A stretch of DNA of 64,000 nucleotides from Collimonas fungivorans Ter331 (GTDB lineage Bacteria > Pseudomonadota > Gammaproteobacteria > Burkholderiales > Burkholderiaceae_D). Positions 52,542 through 60,871 of the stretch are shown piece after piece; within the stretch, counting starts at the first letter, position 1, and each line of letters starts with the position of its first letter. The stretch is taken from NCBI RefSeq assembly GCF_000221045.1, contig NC_015856.1, positions 3,120,542-3,184,541 of the forward strand. The letters run 5' to 3'. The position numbers and the translations under genes are program-made. The notes beneath the pieces were generated by a model. That model searched no databases. It was not told the origin of the DNA and saw nothing but the letters and a program-made list of their open reading frames with translations.

Positions 52542-53384
52542 ATGACAACGGCACAATTTGGCAAGATCGACATCGATCGCCTGCATATCCAGCTGGGTAA
52601 AGGCAAGCGTCGCTTCGAAGCACTGCACGATGTTTCCATGTCGATCGCGCCGGGTGAGTTTGTCTGCGTGCTTGGCCCCTCCGGCTGCGGCAAGTCGACG
52701 CTGCTGGGCGCCGTGGCCGGCCATCTGCCTGCCAGCGAAGGCAGCGTCCATGTCGACGATGCGGCGGTCGACGGCCCGCATCCGGACCGTGGGCTGGTGT
52801 TCCAGCATCACACGCTGTTTCCCTGGAAAAAAGTGCTCGACAATGTCGCTTTCGGCTTGAAAATGAAAGGCCTTGCGCGCGGCGAACGTCATCAAAGGGC
52901 GCGCAATCTGCTCAAGCTGGTGGGGTTGGAAGGTTTCGAGCATTGCTATCCGGCCCATTTGTCGGGCGGCATGCAGCAGCGCGTCGAAATTGCCCGTGTC
53001 CTGATCAATCATCCGCGCGTGATGCTGATGGATGAGCCATTTGGCGCGCTCGACGCGCAGACGCGCCTGAAAATGCAAGAGCTGTTGCTGGAAGTATGGG
53101 CAGGCATCAAGACCACAATCCTGTTCATCACGCACGATATCGACGAAGCGCTGTTCCTGGCCGACCGCATCCTGATATTGAGCCCGCGGCCGGGACGCAT
53201 CATCGAAGAAATCAAACTGGAGTTTCCCCGGCCGCGCGGACCGGAACTGGTGACTTCGCTGCAATTCACCGAGTTCAAGCGCCATTGCCTGGCGCTGCTT
53301 CATCCCGAAGCCAAAGTCAGGCCGCTGGAACGGCTCAGTCCGCTAGGCGCACCCAACCTGACCGATATTCAATTTGCCATTTAA
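52542..53384 (+). CDS. ABC transporter ATP-binding protein, SsuB/TauB type
   Basis: The 280-residue ATPase has all motifs: Walker A GPSGCGKSTLL near residue 45, Q-loop LVFQHHTLFPW near 87, signature LSGGMQQRVEIARVL near 140, Walker B VMLMDEPFGALD near 160 and the switch histidine FITHDIDEALFLADRI near 195. It powers the adjacent permease. The C-terminal extension after residue 240 is short. It starts 5 bp after the permease stop. Confidence 0.95.
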   Translation: MTTAQFGKIDIDRLHIQLGKGKRRFEALHDVSMSIAPGEFVCVLGPSGCGKSTLLGAVAGHLPASEGSVHVDDAAVDGPHPDRGLVFQHHTLFPWKKVLDNVAFGLKMKGLARGERHQRARNLLKLVGLEGFEHCYPAHLSGGMQQRVEIARVLINHPRVMLMDEPFGALDAQTRLKMQELLLEVWAGIKTTILFITHDIDEALFLADRILILSPRPGRIIEEIKLEFPRPRGPELVTSLQFTEFKRHCLALLHPEAKVRPLERLSPLGAPNLTDIQFAI

Positions 53385-53393
53385 GGAAATGTA

Positions 53394-54365
53394 GTGAGCG
53401 CCGTCAACCATCATTACCAGGAAAGCCATGAAATCCGCCAGTTCCGTGAACGCTTGCGTGACGCCGATAGCGCCGTACGGCGCATAGCAGTGCTGGACCT
53501 GATCGACGTCGCCGGCGACGAACATGCGTCCTTGCTGGTGGAAACACTCAAGGACGCGGCTGCCGATGTGCGGCTAGAAGCAGCACGGGCGCTGGAAGCG
53601 TTCGAGAGCCGAGCCAGCGTCATCGGTCTGATCGGATTATTAACTGACGATGACAGCAAGGTACGCGAAGCTGCCGCCCACACGCTAAGCGAATTGAAAG
53701 ACCCCGCATCGGCAGCAATACTGTTGCCGCATGCCTCGGACGAGCGCTCTTTCGTCCGCGTAGCCGTCCTGCGTGCGCTGCGTGAACTGCGCGCACCGGA
53801 AAGCCTGGAGCCGGCTTTGTCGGCATTGATGCATGCCGATGCTGCCGTGCGGCGCGAAGCAATTTCGGTACTTGGTTACCTGAAACAGATTCGCGCGCTT
53901 GCGCCCATCATGCAGTTGGCTACCAGCGACCCGGATCCGGAAGTGCGACGAGCGGCGTCCGGCGCCCTGGGTTTCGCCATCGATGACAGCGTATTGCCGG
54001 CGCTACTGACGACTCTGCACGATGCCGCCTGGCAGGTCCGCGAAGAAGCGGCCACCACCCTTGGCAAGTTGCGCCTGGCTGCGGCAGCCGACGAACTGAT
54101 CAAGGCTTTGGAAGACCCTTACTGGCAAGTGAGGCTGCGCGCAGCGCGCAGCCTTGGACGGCTACGCAGCACCGCCGCCGTGATACCCTTGCTGCAAACC
54201 TTGCAGCACGAGATCAGCAACCTGCGCAAGGAAGCCGCCTTGTCGTTGGGAGAGATCCGCCACACAGCTGCACTGCCCTCTTTGCTGGCCGCAGAACAAG
54301 ATCCTGATCCAGAAGTCCGCAAGGCGGTACGGCTGGCGATAGAACAAATCCGCAGCGGTACCTAA
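53394..54365 (+). CDS. HEAT-repeat protein
   Basis: The 323-residue protein is built from about nine HEAT/PBS-lyase-type repeats of roughly 31 residues. Examples are VRLEAARALEAFESRASVIGLIGLLTDDDSKVREAAAHTLSELKDP and VRREAISVLGYLKQIRALAPIMQLATSDPDPEVRRAASGAL. The first 20 residues are histidine-containing (MSAVNHHYQESHEIRQF). No signal peptide is present, so it acts in the cytoplasm, perhaps as a scaffold or maturation factor for the flavoprotein/ferredoxin pair. The start is the GTG at 53394, with AAGGAAAT upstream. Confidence 0.88.
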   Translation: MSAVNHHYQESHEIRQFRERLRDADSAVRRIAVLDLIDVAGDEHASLLVETLKDAAADVRLEAARALEAFESRASVIGLIGLLTDDDSKVREAAAHTLSELKDPASAAILLPHASDERSFVRVAVLRALRELRAPESLEPALSALMHADAAVRREAISVLGYLKQIRALAPIMQLATSDPDPEVRRAASGALGFAIDDSVLPALLTTLHDAAWQVREEAATTLGKLRLAAAADELIKALEDPYWQVRLRAARSLGRLRSTAAVIPLLQTLQHEISNLRKEAALSLGEIRHTAALPSLLAAEQDPDPEVRKAVRLAIEQIRSGT

Positions 54366-54376
54366 GCCGCCAAGCC

Positions 54377-54679
54377 ATGCCATATCCCGTCAACATCGAA
54401 AATCAACTAGCCGGAGGCTTACTGCGCATCAACTGGGATGACGGTATCGAGCAATACTTGTCGCACAGCTTGTTGCGCAGCCGCTGCCAATGCGCGGATT
54501 GCAAGGCCATCCGATCGCACTCGAAGGCCGAATTATTGGTACAGGCGGACATTGGACTGACCGAAATCCGTTTGATCGGGCACTATGGGATTCAACTGAT
54601 ATTCAGCGATGGACATGCGCGCGGCATCTACCCCTGGCCCTATCTGCGAATTATCTCTGATCCCAACGGCGCGATGTAG
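54377..54679 (+). CDS. DUF971-family protein (gamma-butyrobetaine hydroxylase N-domain-like)
   Basis: The 100-residue protein has the whole DUF971 layout: LLRINWDDGIEQYLSHSLLRSRCQCADCKAI with a zinc-type CxCxxC motif, then YGIQLIFSDGHARGIYPWPYLR. DUF971 domains occur alone or at the start of 2-oxoglutarate-dependent hydroxylases and near Fe-S proteins. It starts 11 bp after the HEAT-protein stop and ends the operon that begins with GntR. Confidence 0.88.
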   Translation: MPYPVNIENQLAGGLLRINWDDGIEQYLSHSLLRSRCQCADCKAIRSHSKAELLVQADIGLTEIRLIGHYGIQLIFSDGHARGIYPWPYLRIISDPNGAM

Positions 54680-54933
54680 ATTTGAAGCGATGGTTCTTGC
54701 GGGCGCCCCCGGACGGGCCACGGATATTTCTTGAAAGAGGTATCGGATTTCTCGCGATGTCAATCGCGGAAATCACGGCATCACCACATCTTTACGCTCT
54801 CATCCTCCGGCAGCAGCCAACAATCGCAAACGCGCTGAACGCCACTCAGCCAGACATCTTATGCGCTGCTGATGGGCATCAGCCAGCGCCACCGGCGTAC
54901 TCGGTATATGTATTACTCATGCACCGGCATTAA
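54680..54933. other. Intergenic stretch after the DUF971 gene
   Basis: An 83-codon open frame is present but has no homology or coding pattern that I can see. I regard the stretch as non-coding. Confidence 0.3.
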
Positions 54934-55203
54934 TTGCCCAATGAGGGAAGGGGGAAATCTGGGGAACCGAAAGACGTTTACTCAAAATACATGTCAGGCT
55001 ATTCTGCGGGTGACGTATATTGTTCCGATGCCAACCAAAAACAAGTTCATGCCATGCACAACCACATCTATCAATTGGTAAACGGCCGCCATGGACGTTT
55101 CCTGGTCAATCCACATGAACGGGATCCGCGGCAATTTCCTATGCGCTGCCAACATCCAAATGCACATCCGCATTGTATTTTTCAAACCATGAAAGAAGCT
55201 TAA
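54934..55203 (+). pseudogene. Unassigned C-terminal coding remnant preceding a glycosyltransferase fragment
   Basis: The frame ends YQLVNGRHGRFLVNPHERD, RQFPMRCQHPNAHPHCIFQ, TMKEA. Its TAA is directly followed by the ATG of the glycosyltransferase remnant (TAAATG), as in a former operon. I do not recognise a family. Confidence 0.3.
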
Positions 55204-55365
55204 ATGAATCCCGATGTCTCGTGCATCATTCCCTCTTTCAATGGAATGGACCGGCTGGGTGCGCCGTGCAATCGGTACTGAACCAGCAAGGCGTGAATGT
55301 GGAAGTTGTTGGACGATTACAGCAACGCCGAAACACGCTGCTTCATCCTCGAGCTAGCTAATCAC
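55204..55365 (+). pseudogene. Glycosyltransferase family 2 remnant
   Basis: MNPDVSCIIPSFNGMDRL followed, in shifted frames, by AVQSVLNQQGVNVEVV and LDDYSNAE match the start of a GT-A family 2 enzyme (VSxIIPxxN ... SVLxQ ... DDxS). Two frameshifts and truncation make it non-functional. Confidence 0.6.
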
Positions 55366-55374
55366 GCAGTCAGT

Positions 55375-55740
55375 TTATAAGCCCTTTAACGAATAACTAG
55401 TTCCACAATCTTCGGTCCATTGCCCCACATTACCCAGCATGTCATATAACCCCCACGGATTAGGAGGGAATGCCCCAACCGGAGAGGTTGTCGGGTAACC
55501 ATCATTACAATCAGCATCAAGAGCATGGGTGTTGTATCCAGAAAGATCGACCGTTTTAGTCGCCTGGTCTCCGGAATTTACGAACTGGCATTGTTTTGAT
55601 GGCTCATTCCAATAAGTAGGTGTCGTCGTTCCAGCTCTTGTCGCATACTCCCATTCAGCCTCGGTCGGCAAACGATATTGGGCGTGGGAGCAACATCAAA
55701 ATTACAACCAGTCATCTCAACCAATATAAAATTAACGTCA
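55375..55740 (-). pseudogene. Formylglycine-generating-enzyme-like (SUMF1/FGE) fragment
   Basis: Minus strand 55375-55671 reads [21 protein letters not shown] (leading residue in frame), then [20 protein letters not shown] and QWTEDC, the core of the FGE-sulfatase fold. The protein stops shortly after this core, without the final strands and catalytic cysteine pair. Upstream residues are out of frame ([10 protein letters not shown]), so this is a broken gene. FGE activates sulfatases by oxidising cysteine; no sulfatase is in the window. Confidence 0.7.
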
Positions 55741-57237
55741 GTGAAGAACCGACAAATTCAGTGTCCCAATGCTAGCGGCAAGTTGAATCTTTGCATTCTG
55801 CCAACCGGCTAACGCTGCAATACGCTGTTGTTGGGCATTGGCCAATGCAGTCTGAGTTGTGATCAATTCTAAAATACCTGTTACGCCTTTGGTATAACGC
55901 GCCTGAGCTGCTTCAAATGCTGCTTTGGCGCTGTCGAGAATTTCCTGGCTAGTACGCAAATTATCGGTGTCAACCCTCAGTGTCTGATAGCTAGTCCATA
56001 CGCCCGATGCGACCTGTAACTCGGCATCAGTCAGACTTGCTTCTTTACCCTCGATCTGCGCCTGGGCCCCACGGATTTGATAGGTTCTTGTAAAACCTTC
56101 AAAGAAAGGGATGTTGATTTGAATGCCGATGGAACGGTCCCGGCTGGTTTCACCATAGTATTGCTGGCCGGCGCCAGAACTCTGCGGTTGATTGTTATAG
56201 TTGTATTTCCCCACAAAACTGATCGTGGGCCGTCCTTGCGCACGAATCATTTTTTCGTTAGCTTGCGCCGCTGCCAGATCAGCCCTAGCGGCGACCAGCG
56301 AAGGATGTCGCTCCTGGGCGCTTTGCAACAATTCAACTACCGATCGAACAAAGGCTGTATCAGGCAATACTGGGGTATTTGTTTCCGCAAGGTGTATGCC
56401 TGCATTTGGCTTTTGTCCGATGTCTATCGCAAGCTGACCGAGCGCGGACTGCCAATCGCCCTCGGCTTTGCTCCGATTGAATTTGGCTTGTGAATAGGCT
56501 GTTTGCGCTTGTAATTGATCGCTAATCGCCGCTACACCATGGCGCACACGGATGACAGCGGCATCAAAGACGCGCTGGGTGTCCGCTTCAATATCTTGCG
56601 TTGATTGCGCATTTTTTTGCGCCACGAGAGCGGCATAGTAATCTTTGACGGTGTTGGCGAAAACCGCCTGCAGCGTACTGTCTTGTCCTGCCAATGCTGA
56701 AGCCAGCAAGCTTTTTGCATAGCTAACGTTAGCCGATCTGGCGCCAAAATCATAAAGCACCCAATTCAACGTCAGAGCGGCGTTCTGGTAGCTGCTGTCT
56801 GATTGCACGTAAAAAGGGGCAGATGGCGTCCCATGATTGGTAGAACGATCTTTCGCAGCCTGCCCGGTGCCAGTCAATGTCGGCAGATAAGCAGCCTTGG
56901 AAAGGCCAACTTGCGCAGCCTGTACTTTAACGTTAACCCAAGCTTCTCGGGTTTTAGGGTTATGGCACAAAGCTGCCGACACAACGTCAAGTAAAGTGAG
57001 TTCCGTCTTTGCATTATCGGTACAAATTGCGATTGACGGCGAACCATCAAACATTTGTCCAGCAGGCATTACGGGTACCGCATCCAATTGGCGCAATGGG
57101 TCACGTAATCCCAAATCAATACCAAAACATGGCGCAACGCCACACCAACACACTACCAACAAGATGGCTTTGTACATGACGCGCCCGCTGAATTTCCACA
57201 TATTAGTGACATGCATGAATTGATTTGGCAGCGTCAT
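55738..57237 (-). CDS. TolC-family outer membrane channel of a type I secretion locus
   Basis: The 499-residue protein has an N-terminal signal segment (YKAILLVVCWCGVAPCFG) and the two-fold TolC/OEP repeat. The halves are LTLLDVVSAALCHNPKTREAWVNVKVQAAQVGLSKAAYLPTLT, with LNWVLYDFG after it, and later HPSLVAARADLAAAQANEKMIRAQGRPTISFVGKYNYN, with IPFFEGF after it. It forms the outer-membrane tunnel for the HlyD adaptor at the right edge. The ATG at 57237 follows the hydroxylase stop by 3 bases; a start at the internal Met before YKAILL (57177) is also possible. Confidence 0.9.
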   Translation of the reverse strand: MTLPNQFMHVTNMWKFSGRVMYKAILLVVCWCGVAPCFGIDLGLRDPLRQLDAVPVMPAGQMFDGSPSIAICTDNAKTELTLLDVVSAALCHNPKTREAWVNVKVQAAQVGLSKAAYLPTLTGTGQAAKDRSTNHGTPSAPFYVQSDSSYQNAALTLNWVLYDFGARSANVSYAKSLLASALAGQDSTLQAVFANTVKDYYAALVAQKNAQSTQDIEADTQRVFDAAVIRVRHGVAAISDQLQAQTAYSQAKFNRSKAEGDWQSALGQLAIDIGQKPNAGIHLAETNTPVLPDTAFVRSVVELLQSAQERHPSLVAARADLAAAQANEKMIRAQGRPTISFVGKYNYNNQPQSSGAGQQYYGETSRDRSIGIQINIPFFEGFTRTYQIRGAQAQIEGKEASLTDAELQVASGVWTSYQTLRVDTDNLRTSQEILDSAKAAFEAAQARYTKGVTGILELITTQTALANAQQQRIAALAGWQNAKIQLAASIGTLNLSVLH

Positions 57238-57240
57238 TTT

Positions 57241-58110
57241 TTAGCGATATTCATTCTGTCGCACCCACTTTGTGGCAATCCATTTTTCTCCTTCGATGAC
57301 AGGGCTACCACCATGAAAACTTAGGGAATCAAGTTGGTTCTCTGCATTAGTATAAGAAAAATAGATCGCACTTCCTTTTGCCGGGACTATAGACAGTCCA
57401 TTTCTAGGAAAAATGGTTTCACCGCCACCGTCGACATCGTTAAGGTAAATAATCAAGGTCGCAGTGCGTTGCCCCCCGCGTGCAAGATGCTTCGCGCTGC
57501 CAGGCGCGTCTGGGCGAAAATAATCATAGTGAGGCCTGTATTCCCCGCCCATTTGATAATTGAGAATCTGTAGTCCTTCACCATGACTCTCAGGCACCTG
57601 CATCAGAGCTGCAAGGCGCTTGTCGATCATGGCAATAAATGGCGTTGTTCCGCGATGGAAAAACGTACCGCTGCTGGTACGGTGTTCGTGGAGTTTGGTG
57701 TTGCCCGTCTGATGATCCACGACACCTGAGCGCAACAATTTCGTTTTGGATAAGGCAATCAGCTGATCGCACTCGTCGTGCGACAACACGTTACCAAACA
57801 AAATAGCACGTGGCTTTTCCAGTTTCATAAGCACGGCAATGTTATGACCGTCGATATGGACCTTATTGCCGGTATTCAGGCCGCATCCTTCATACCGATA
57901 TTCTTTCGGTACGGCGTCAGTTACTGTAGTTGCATCAGGTGCTGCGGCTGACGCTCGAATGCGCTCCAGAGTGCGTGACGCTATGGTTGCTGCAGCAAGT
58001 TCATTGCCGAATTTCGCCTTAACCATAGCATCGATCAGCTTTTTCTCCGATACGCCCCGCAAGACATTTTCGTCAATCCAGCGTATCCATTCCGGTGGAA
58101 TTTGATTCAT
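57241..58110 (-). CDS. 2-oxoglutarate/Fe(II) dioxygenase, prolyl-4-hydroxylase-like
   Basis: The 289-residue protein has a C-terminal double-stranded beta-helix hydroxylase domain. It has HEHRTSSGTFFHRGTTPFIAMIDKRLAAL and ILNYQMGGEYRPHYDYF with the HxD iron ligands. GGQRTATLIIYLNDVDGGGETIFP follows, and SFHGGSPVIEGEKWIATKWVR holds the distal histidine and 2-oxoglutarate-binding lysine. These match bacterial P4H proteins. The N-terminal 90 residues are helical and unassigned. It sits between the repeat-protein and TolC genes and could hydroxylate prolines of the secreted repeat protein (inference). Confidence 0.9.
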   Translation of the reverse strand: MNQIPPEWIRWIDENVLRGVSEKKLIDAMVKAKFGNELAAATIASRTLERIRASAAAPDATTVTDAVPKEYRYEGCGLNTGNKVHIDGHNIAVLMKLEKPRAILFGNVLSHDECDQLIALSKTKLLRSGVVDHQTGNTKLHEHRTSSGTFFHRGTTPFIAMIDKRLAALMQVPESHGEGLQILNYQMGGEYRPHYDYFRPDAPGSAKHLARGGQRTATLIIYLNDVDGGGETIFPRNGLSIVPAKGSAIYFSYTNAENQLDSLSFHGGSPVIEGEKWIATKWVRQNEYR

Positions 58111-58136
58111 TTTTCTACAATCAGCTAAAAACGAAA

Positions 58137-58166
58137 ATCACCGCGCTGAAGGTTATGCGCGGTGAT
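58137..58166 (-). terminator. Rho-independent terminator after the repeat-protein gene
   Basis: ATCACCGCGC (58137-58146) pairs with GCGCGGTGAT (58157-58166). Read on the minus strand, the hairpin is followed by TTTTCGTTTTT. It separates the repeat-protein gene from the hydroxylase gene, so the latter needs readthrough or its own promoter. Confidence 0.8.
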
Positions 58167-58216
58167 CGGGTTACCCTAATAACGGATTAAGCATCAACAG
58201 ATGCACGTTAAGCTTG

Positions 58217-60868
58217 CTAACGCCGATCTGACGCCGTCAGGTGAGGTATCTCCGCATTGACGTGTACTAATGAGAAATGCGTATCAATACCGGCGCTGCC
58301 ATCCGTGAACGCGGCCATGCTTTGCGTCAAATTATGCAACGATCTCATGACCTCAGGATCAGGTGAGGCGGTAGCAGGACGAAGTAATGCATTCACTCTG
58401 GCAGTTGGACTAGGATTCAAACTAGCTAGAGCTTGATAGGCCAGATTGACACCGGCAAGATGTCCTATCGTGCCATCCACCCAGGTAAACGTACTCTCAT
58501 TAAGAATGGTATTACCATTATTATTGAGTTGTTCGGCAGCCGTATTCAAGTTGATAGAGGAAATACCCAATTGATTCAAAGAATACAATTCGCCTTGCTG
58601 GAAGTTGGCATCACCGTTCGGATCTACCCACACCTTCAGACTATTCCATAACGGGTTGCTGGCGTCTAGTTCACCACCAGTCTGATTGGCTAATGTGGAT
58701 AATGCTCCGAAGCCAGCCACCAAACTCGTGTCGTTCGTTACGGTACCTGTGTTATTGGGATCGTAGACCAACATGCCTTCCCCGGCAGCCGCCCAACCGG
58801 TTTGGACCTTTTGGCCATTGTTCTGCATATCAAAATGCGCTGGAGAATTGGATAGCCCGACGGTGTCTACTGCCTTGCCTTTCAGATTCAAAATAATAGG
58901 GTCTTCTGGTGGAGGTGACGGCTCATCCGGTGGAGGTGACGGCTCATCCGGCGGTGGTGACGGCTCACCCGGCGGTGGTGACGGCTCACCCGGCGGTGGT
59001 GGCGGCTCAATCGGCGGCGGTGGCGGCTCTGGATTATAAACAGTCAGTGGCGGCTCGGTAGGATCCTCGTCAGTAAATGATCCCGAATCGGTCGCTCCAA
59101 CATCCATATCGATCCCTTGATAATTAGCGCTTGCAAGCACAGTACTCCAATTCACAGTCCCATCCGTGTTATTGCCAAACTCGGAGACCGTTGTAGTATT
59201 GTTCGCATTGAAATTCATCAGAACGTTTCTGCCATCAACTTGTTCATTGAATTCAAGCGTTTGCTTTCCCGCCGTGTTGTAGCCCGCTTCAAGCAATTTA
59301 TCCAGCCCATTGTTCAAAGCCAAACCATCGTTGGAAGTAAGGTAAATATCTTTACCGCCGCCGGCCACAGCCGCTTCGCTGGCCTGCACGTCCGTCGATG
59401 TACCCTGCAATATCTGGCTAGCAATCGCAGCGCCCCAATTGATCGTGCCATCTGGATTATTCGCATACTCCAGCATCGTCGTTGTGCCGTTGCCGTTTAT
59501 ATTCATCTCAATGCTGCTGCCATTGGTCTGTTCATTGAGTTCGACAATTTGTTTGCCTGAGGCGTCATAGCCTGCCTCGACCATCTTGTCCTGGCCATTA
59601 TTCAACGCTAAGCCATCATTGGTCGTAAGGAAAATATCTTTACCGCCGCCGGCCACAGCCGCTTCGCTGGCCTGCACGTCCGTCGATGTACCCTGCAATA
59701 TCTGGCTAGCAATCGCAGCGCCCCAATTGATCGTGCCATCTGGATTATTCGCATACTCCAGCATCGTCGTTGTGCCGTTGCCGTTTATATTCATCTCAAT
59801 GCTGCTGCCATTGGTCTGTTCATTGAGTTCGACAATTTGTTTGCCTGAGGCGTCATAGCCTGCCTCGACCATCTTGTCCTGGCCATTATTCAACGCTAAG
59901 CCATCATTGGTCGTAAGGAAAATATCTTTACCGCCGCCGGCCACAGCCGCTTCGCTGGCCTGCACGTCCGTCGATGTGCCCTGCAATATCTGGCTAGCAA
60001 TCGCAGCGCCCCAATTGATCGTGCCATCTGGATTATTCGCATACTCCAGCATCGTCGTTGTGCCGTTGCCGTTTATATTCATCTCAATGCTGCTGCCATT
60101 GGTCTGTTCATTGAGTTCGACAATTTGTTTGCCTGAGGCGTTATAGCCTGCCTCGACCATCTTGTCCTGGCCATTATTCAACGCTAAGCCATCATTGGTC
60201 GTAAGGAAAATATCTTTACCGCCGCCGGCCACAGCCGCTTCGCTGGCCTGCACGTCCGTCGATGTGCCCTGCAATATCTGGCTAGCAATCGCAGCGCCCC
60301 AATTGATCGTGCCATCTGGATTATTCGCATACTCCAGCATCGTCGTTGTGCCGTTGCCGTTTATATTCATCTCAATGCTGCTGCCATTAGTCTGTTCATT
60401 GAGTTCGACAATTTGTTTGCCTGAGGCGTCATAGCCTGCCTCGACCAACTTATCTTGACCATTGTTGAGTGCAAGACCATCTGCGCTTGTGAGGTAAATA
60501 TCTTTTTCACCACTTGCCCGGGTAACCTCAGAGGTTTGAATATTGAAATCTTTTCCGATCAATATTTGTTGCTCATTCACGCCTGCGGATGCATTGACTT
60601 CATTTACCGTAATCTTACTGCCGTCAGTGGAACTGCTTAGGGTGAGTTTTGTACCATCGGACTCGGTGGTCGTCAGCGATGCACCGGCCCCGCCGGAGTA
60701 TGTATTTCCTGTGCCATTGATTGTTGCCTGCGCACCAGCGGCGAGTGTAATGGTGGCACTACTTATCGTCTCGATAGCACCTGTTCCTGAAATGGCGGAG
60801 CTAACAACACCATTGGATGTCGTGGTGACGGTGTCGTCATATTGAGTGACGCCGCTAGCTGTAATGCC
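58217..60868 (-). CDS. C-terminal part of giant type I-secreted repeat protein (after amber codon)
   Basis: The frame is open from 60868 down to 58217 and is in phase with the upstream half at 60869-62209. The first ATG after the amber codon is at 60580, giving 787 residues. Four nearly identical 96-residue repeats (GKDIFLTTNDGLALNNGQDKMVEAGYDASGKQIVELNEQTNG...) lie between diverged flanking copies. A Pro-rich segment (PPPPGEPSPPPGEPSPPPDE and on) follows. The C-terminal FrpC/hemolysin-like domain has GWAAAGEGMLVYDPNN, LKVWVDPNGDANFQQGELYSL and LGISSINLN, and may bind calcium. Secretion by the neighbouring HlyD/TolC system is likely. Confidence 0.8.
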   Translation of the reverse strand, partial: GITASGVTQYDDTVTTTSNGVVSSAISGTGAIETISSATITLAAGAQATINGTGNTYSGGAGASLTTTESDGTKLTLSSSTDGSKITVNEVNASAGVNEQQILIGKDFNIQTSEVTRASGEKDIYLTSADGLALNNGQDKLVEAGYDASGKQIVELNEQTNGSSIEMNINGNGTTTMLEYANNPDGTINWGAAIASQILQGTSTDVQASEAAVAGGGKDIFLTTNDGLALNNGQDKMVEAGYNASGKQIVELNEQTNGSSIEMNINGNGTTTMLEYANNPDGTINWGAAIASQILQGTSTDVQASEAAVAGGGKDIFLTTNDGLALNNGQDKMVEAGYDASGKQIVELNEQTNGSSIEMNINGNGTTTMLEYANNPDGTINWGAAIASQILQGTSTDVQASEAAVAGGGKDIFLTTNDGLALNNGQDKMVEAGYDASGKQIVELNEQTNGSSIEMNINGNGTTTMLEYANNPDGTINWGAAIASQILQGTSTDVQASEAAVAGGGKDIYLTSNDGLALNNGLDKLLEAGYNTAGKQTLEFNEQVDGRNVLMNFNANNTTTVSEFGNNTDGTVNWSTVLASANYQGIDMDVGATDSGSFTDEDPTEPPLTVYNPEPPPPPIEPPPPPGEPSPPPGEPSPPPDEPSPPPDEPSPPPEDPIILNLKGKAVDTVGLSNSPAHFDMQNNGQKVQTGWAAAGEGMLVYDPNNTGTVTNDTSLVAGFGALSTLANQTGGELDASNPLWNSLKVWVDPNGDANFQQGELYSLNQLGISSINLNTAAEQLNNNGNTILNESTFTWVDGTIGHLAGVNLAYQALASLNPSPTARVNALLRPATASPDPEVMRSLHNLTQSMAAFTDGSAGIDTHFSLVHVNAEIPHLTASDRR
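58905..59033 (-). repeat. Pro-rich (PSPPPxE) tandem repeat
   Basis: Units of 18 bases encode PSPPPGE/PSPPPDE-type hexapeptide-like repeats, about six copies, just before the C-terminal domain of the repeat protein. They are candidate targets of the adjacent prolyl hydroxylase. Confidence 0.85.
59340..60440 (-). repeat. 288-bp near-perfect tandem repeats inside the secreted protein gene
   Basis: The anchor CTGCACGTCCGTCGATGT recurs at 59384, 59672, 59960 and 60248, exactly 288 bases apart. Only a few bases differ among the copies. The unit encodes 96 residues. Such identity points to recent expansion or gene conversion. Confidence 0.95.
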
Positions 60869-60871
60869 CTA
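60869..60871 (-). other. In-frame amber (TAG) codon interrupting the repeat protein
   Basis: The 62209 start and the downstream open frame share the same phase (differences are multiples of three). The only interruption over 1331 codons is this TAG, between VDNT and GITASGVTQYDD. One base change from CAG would restore a single protein. Confidence 0.85.

Noticed and set aside
59586-60434. Three identical 90-codon plus-strand frames
   Set aside because: They are antisense copies within the 288-bp repeats; their identity only reflects the repeat.
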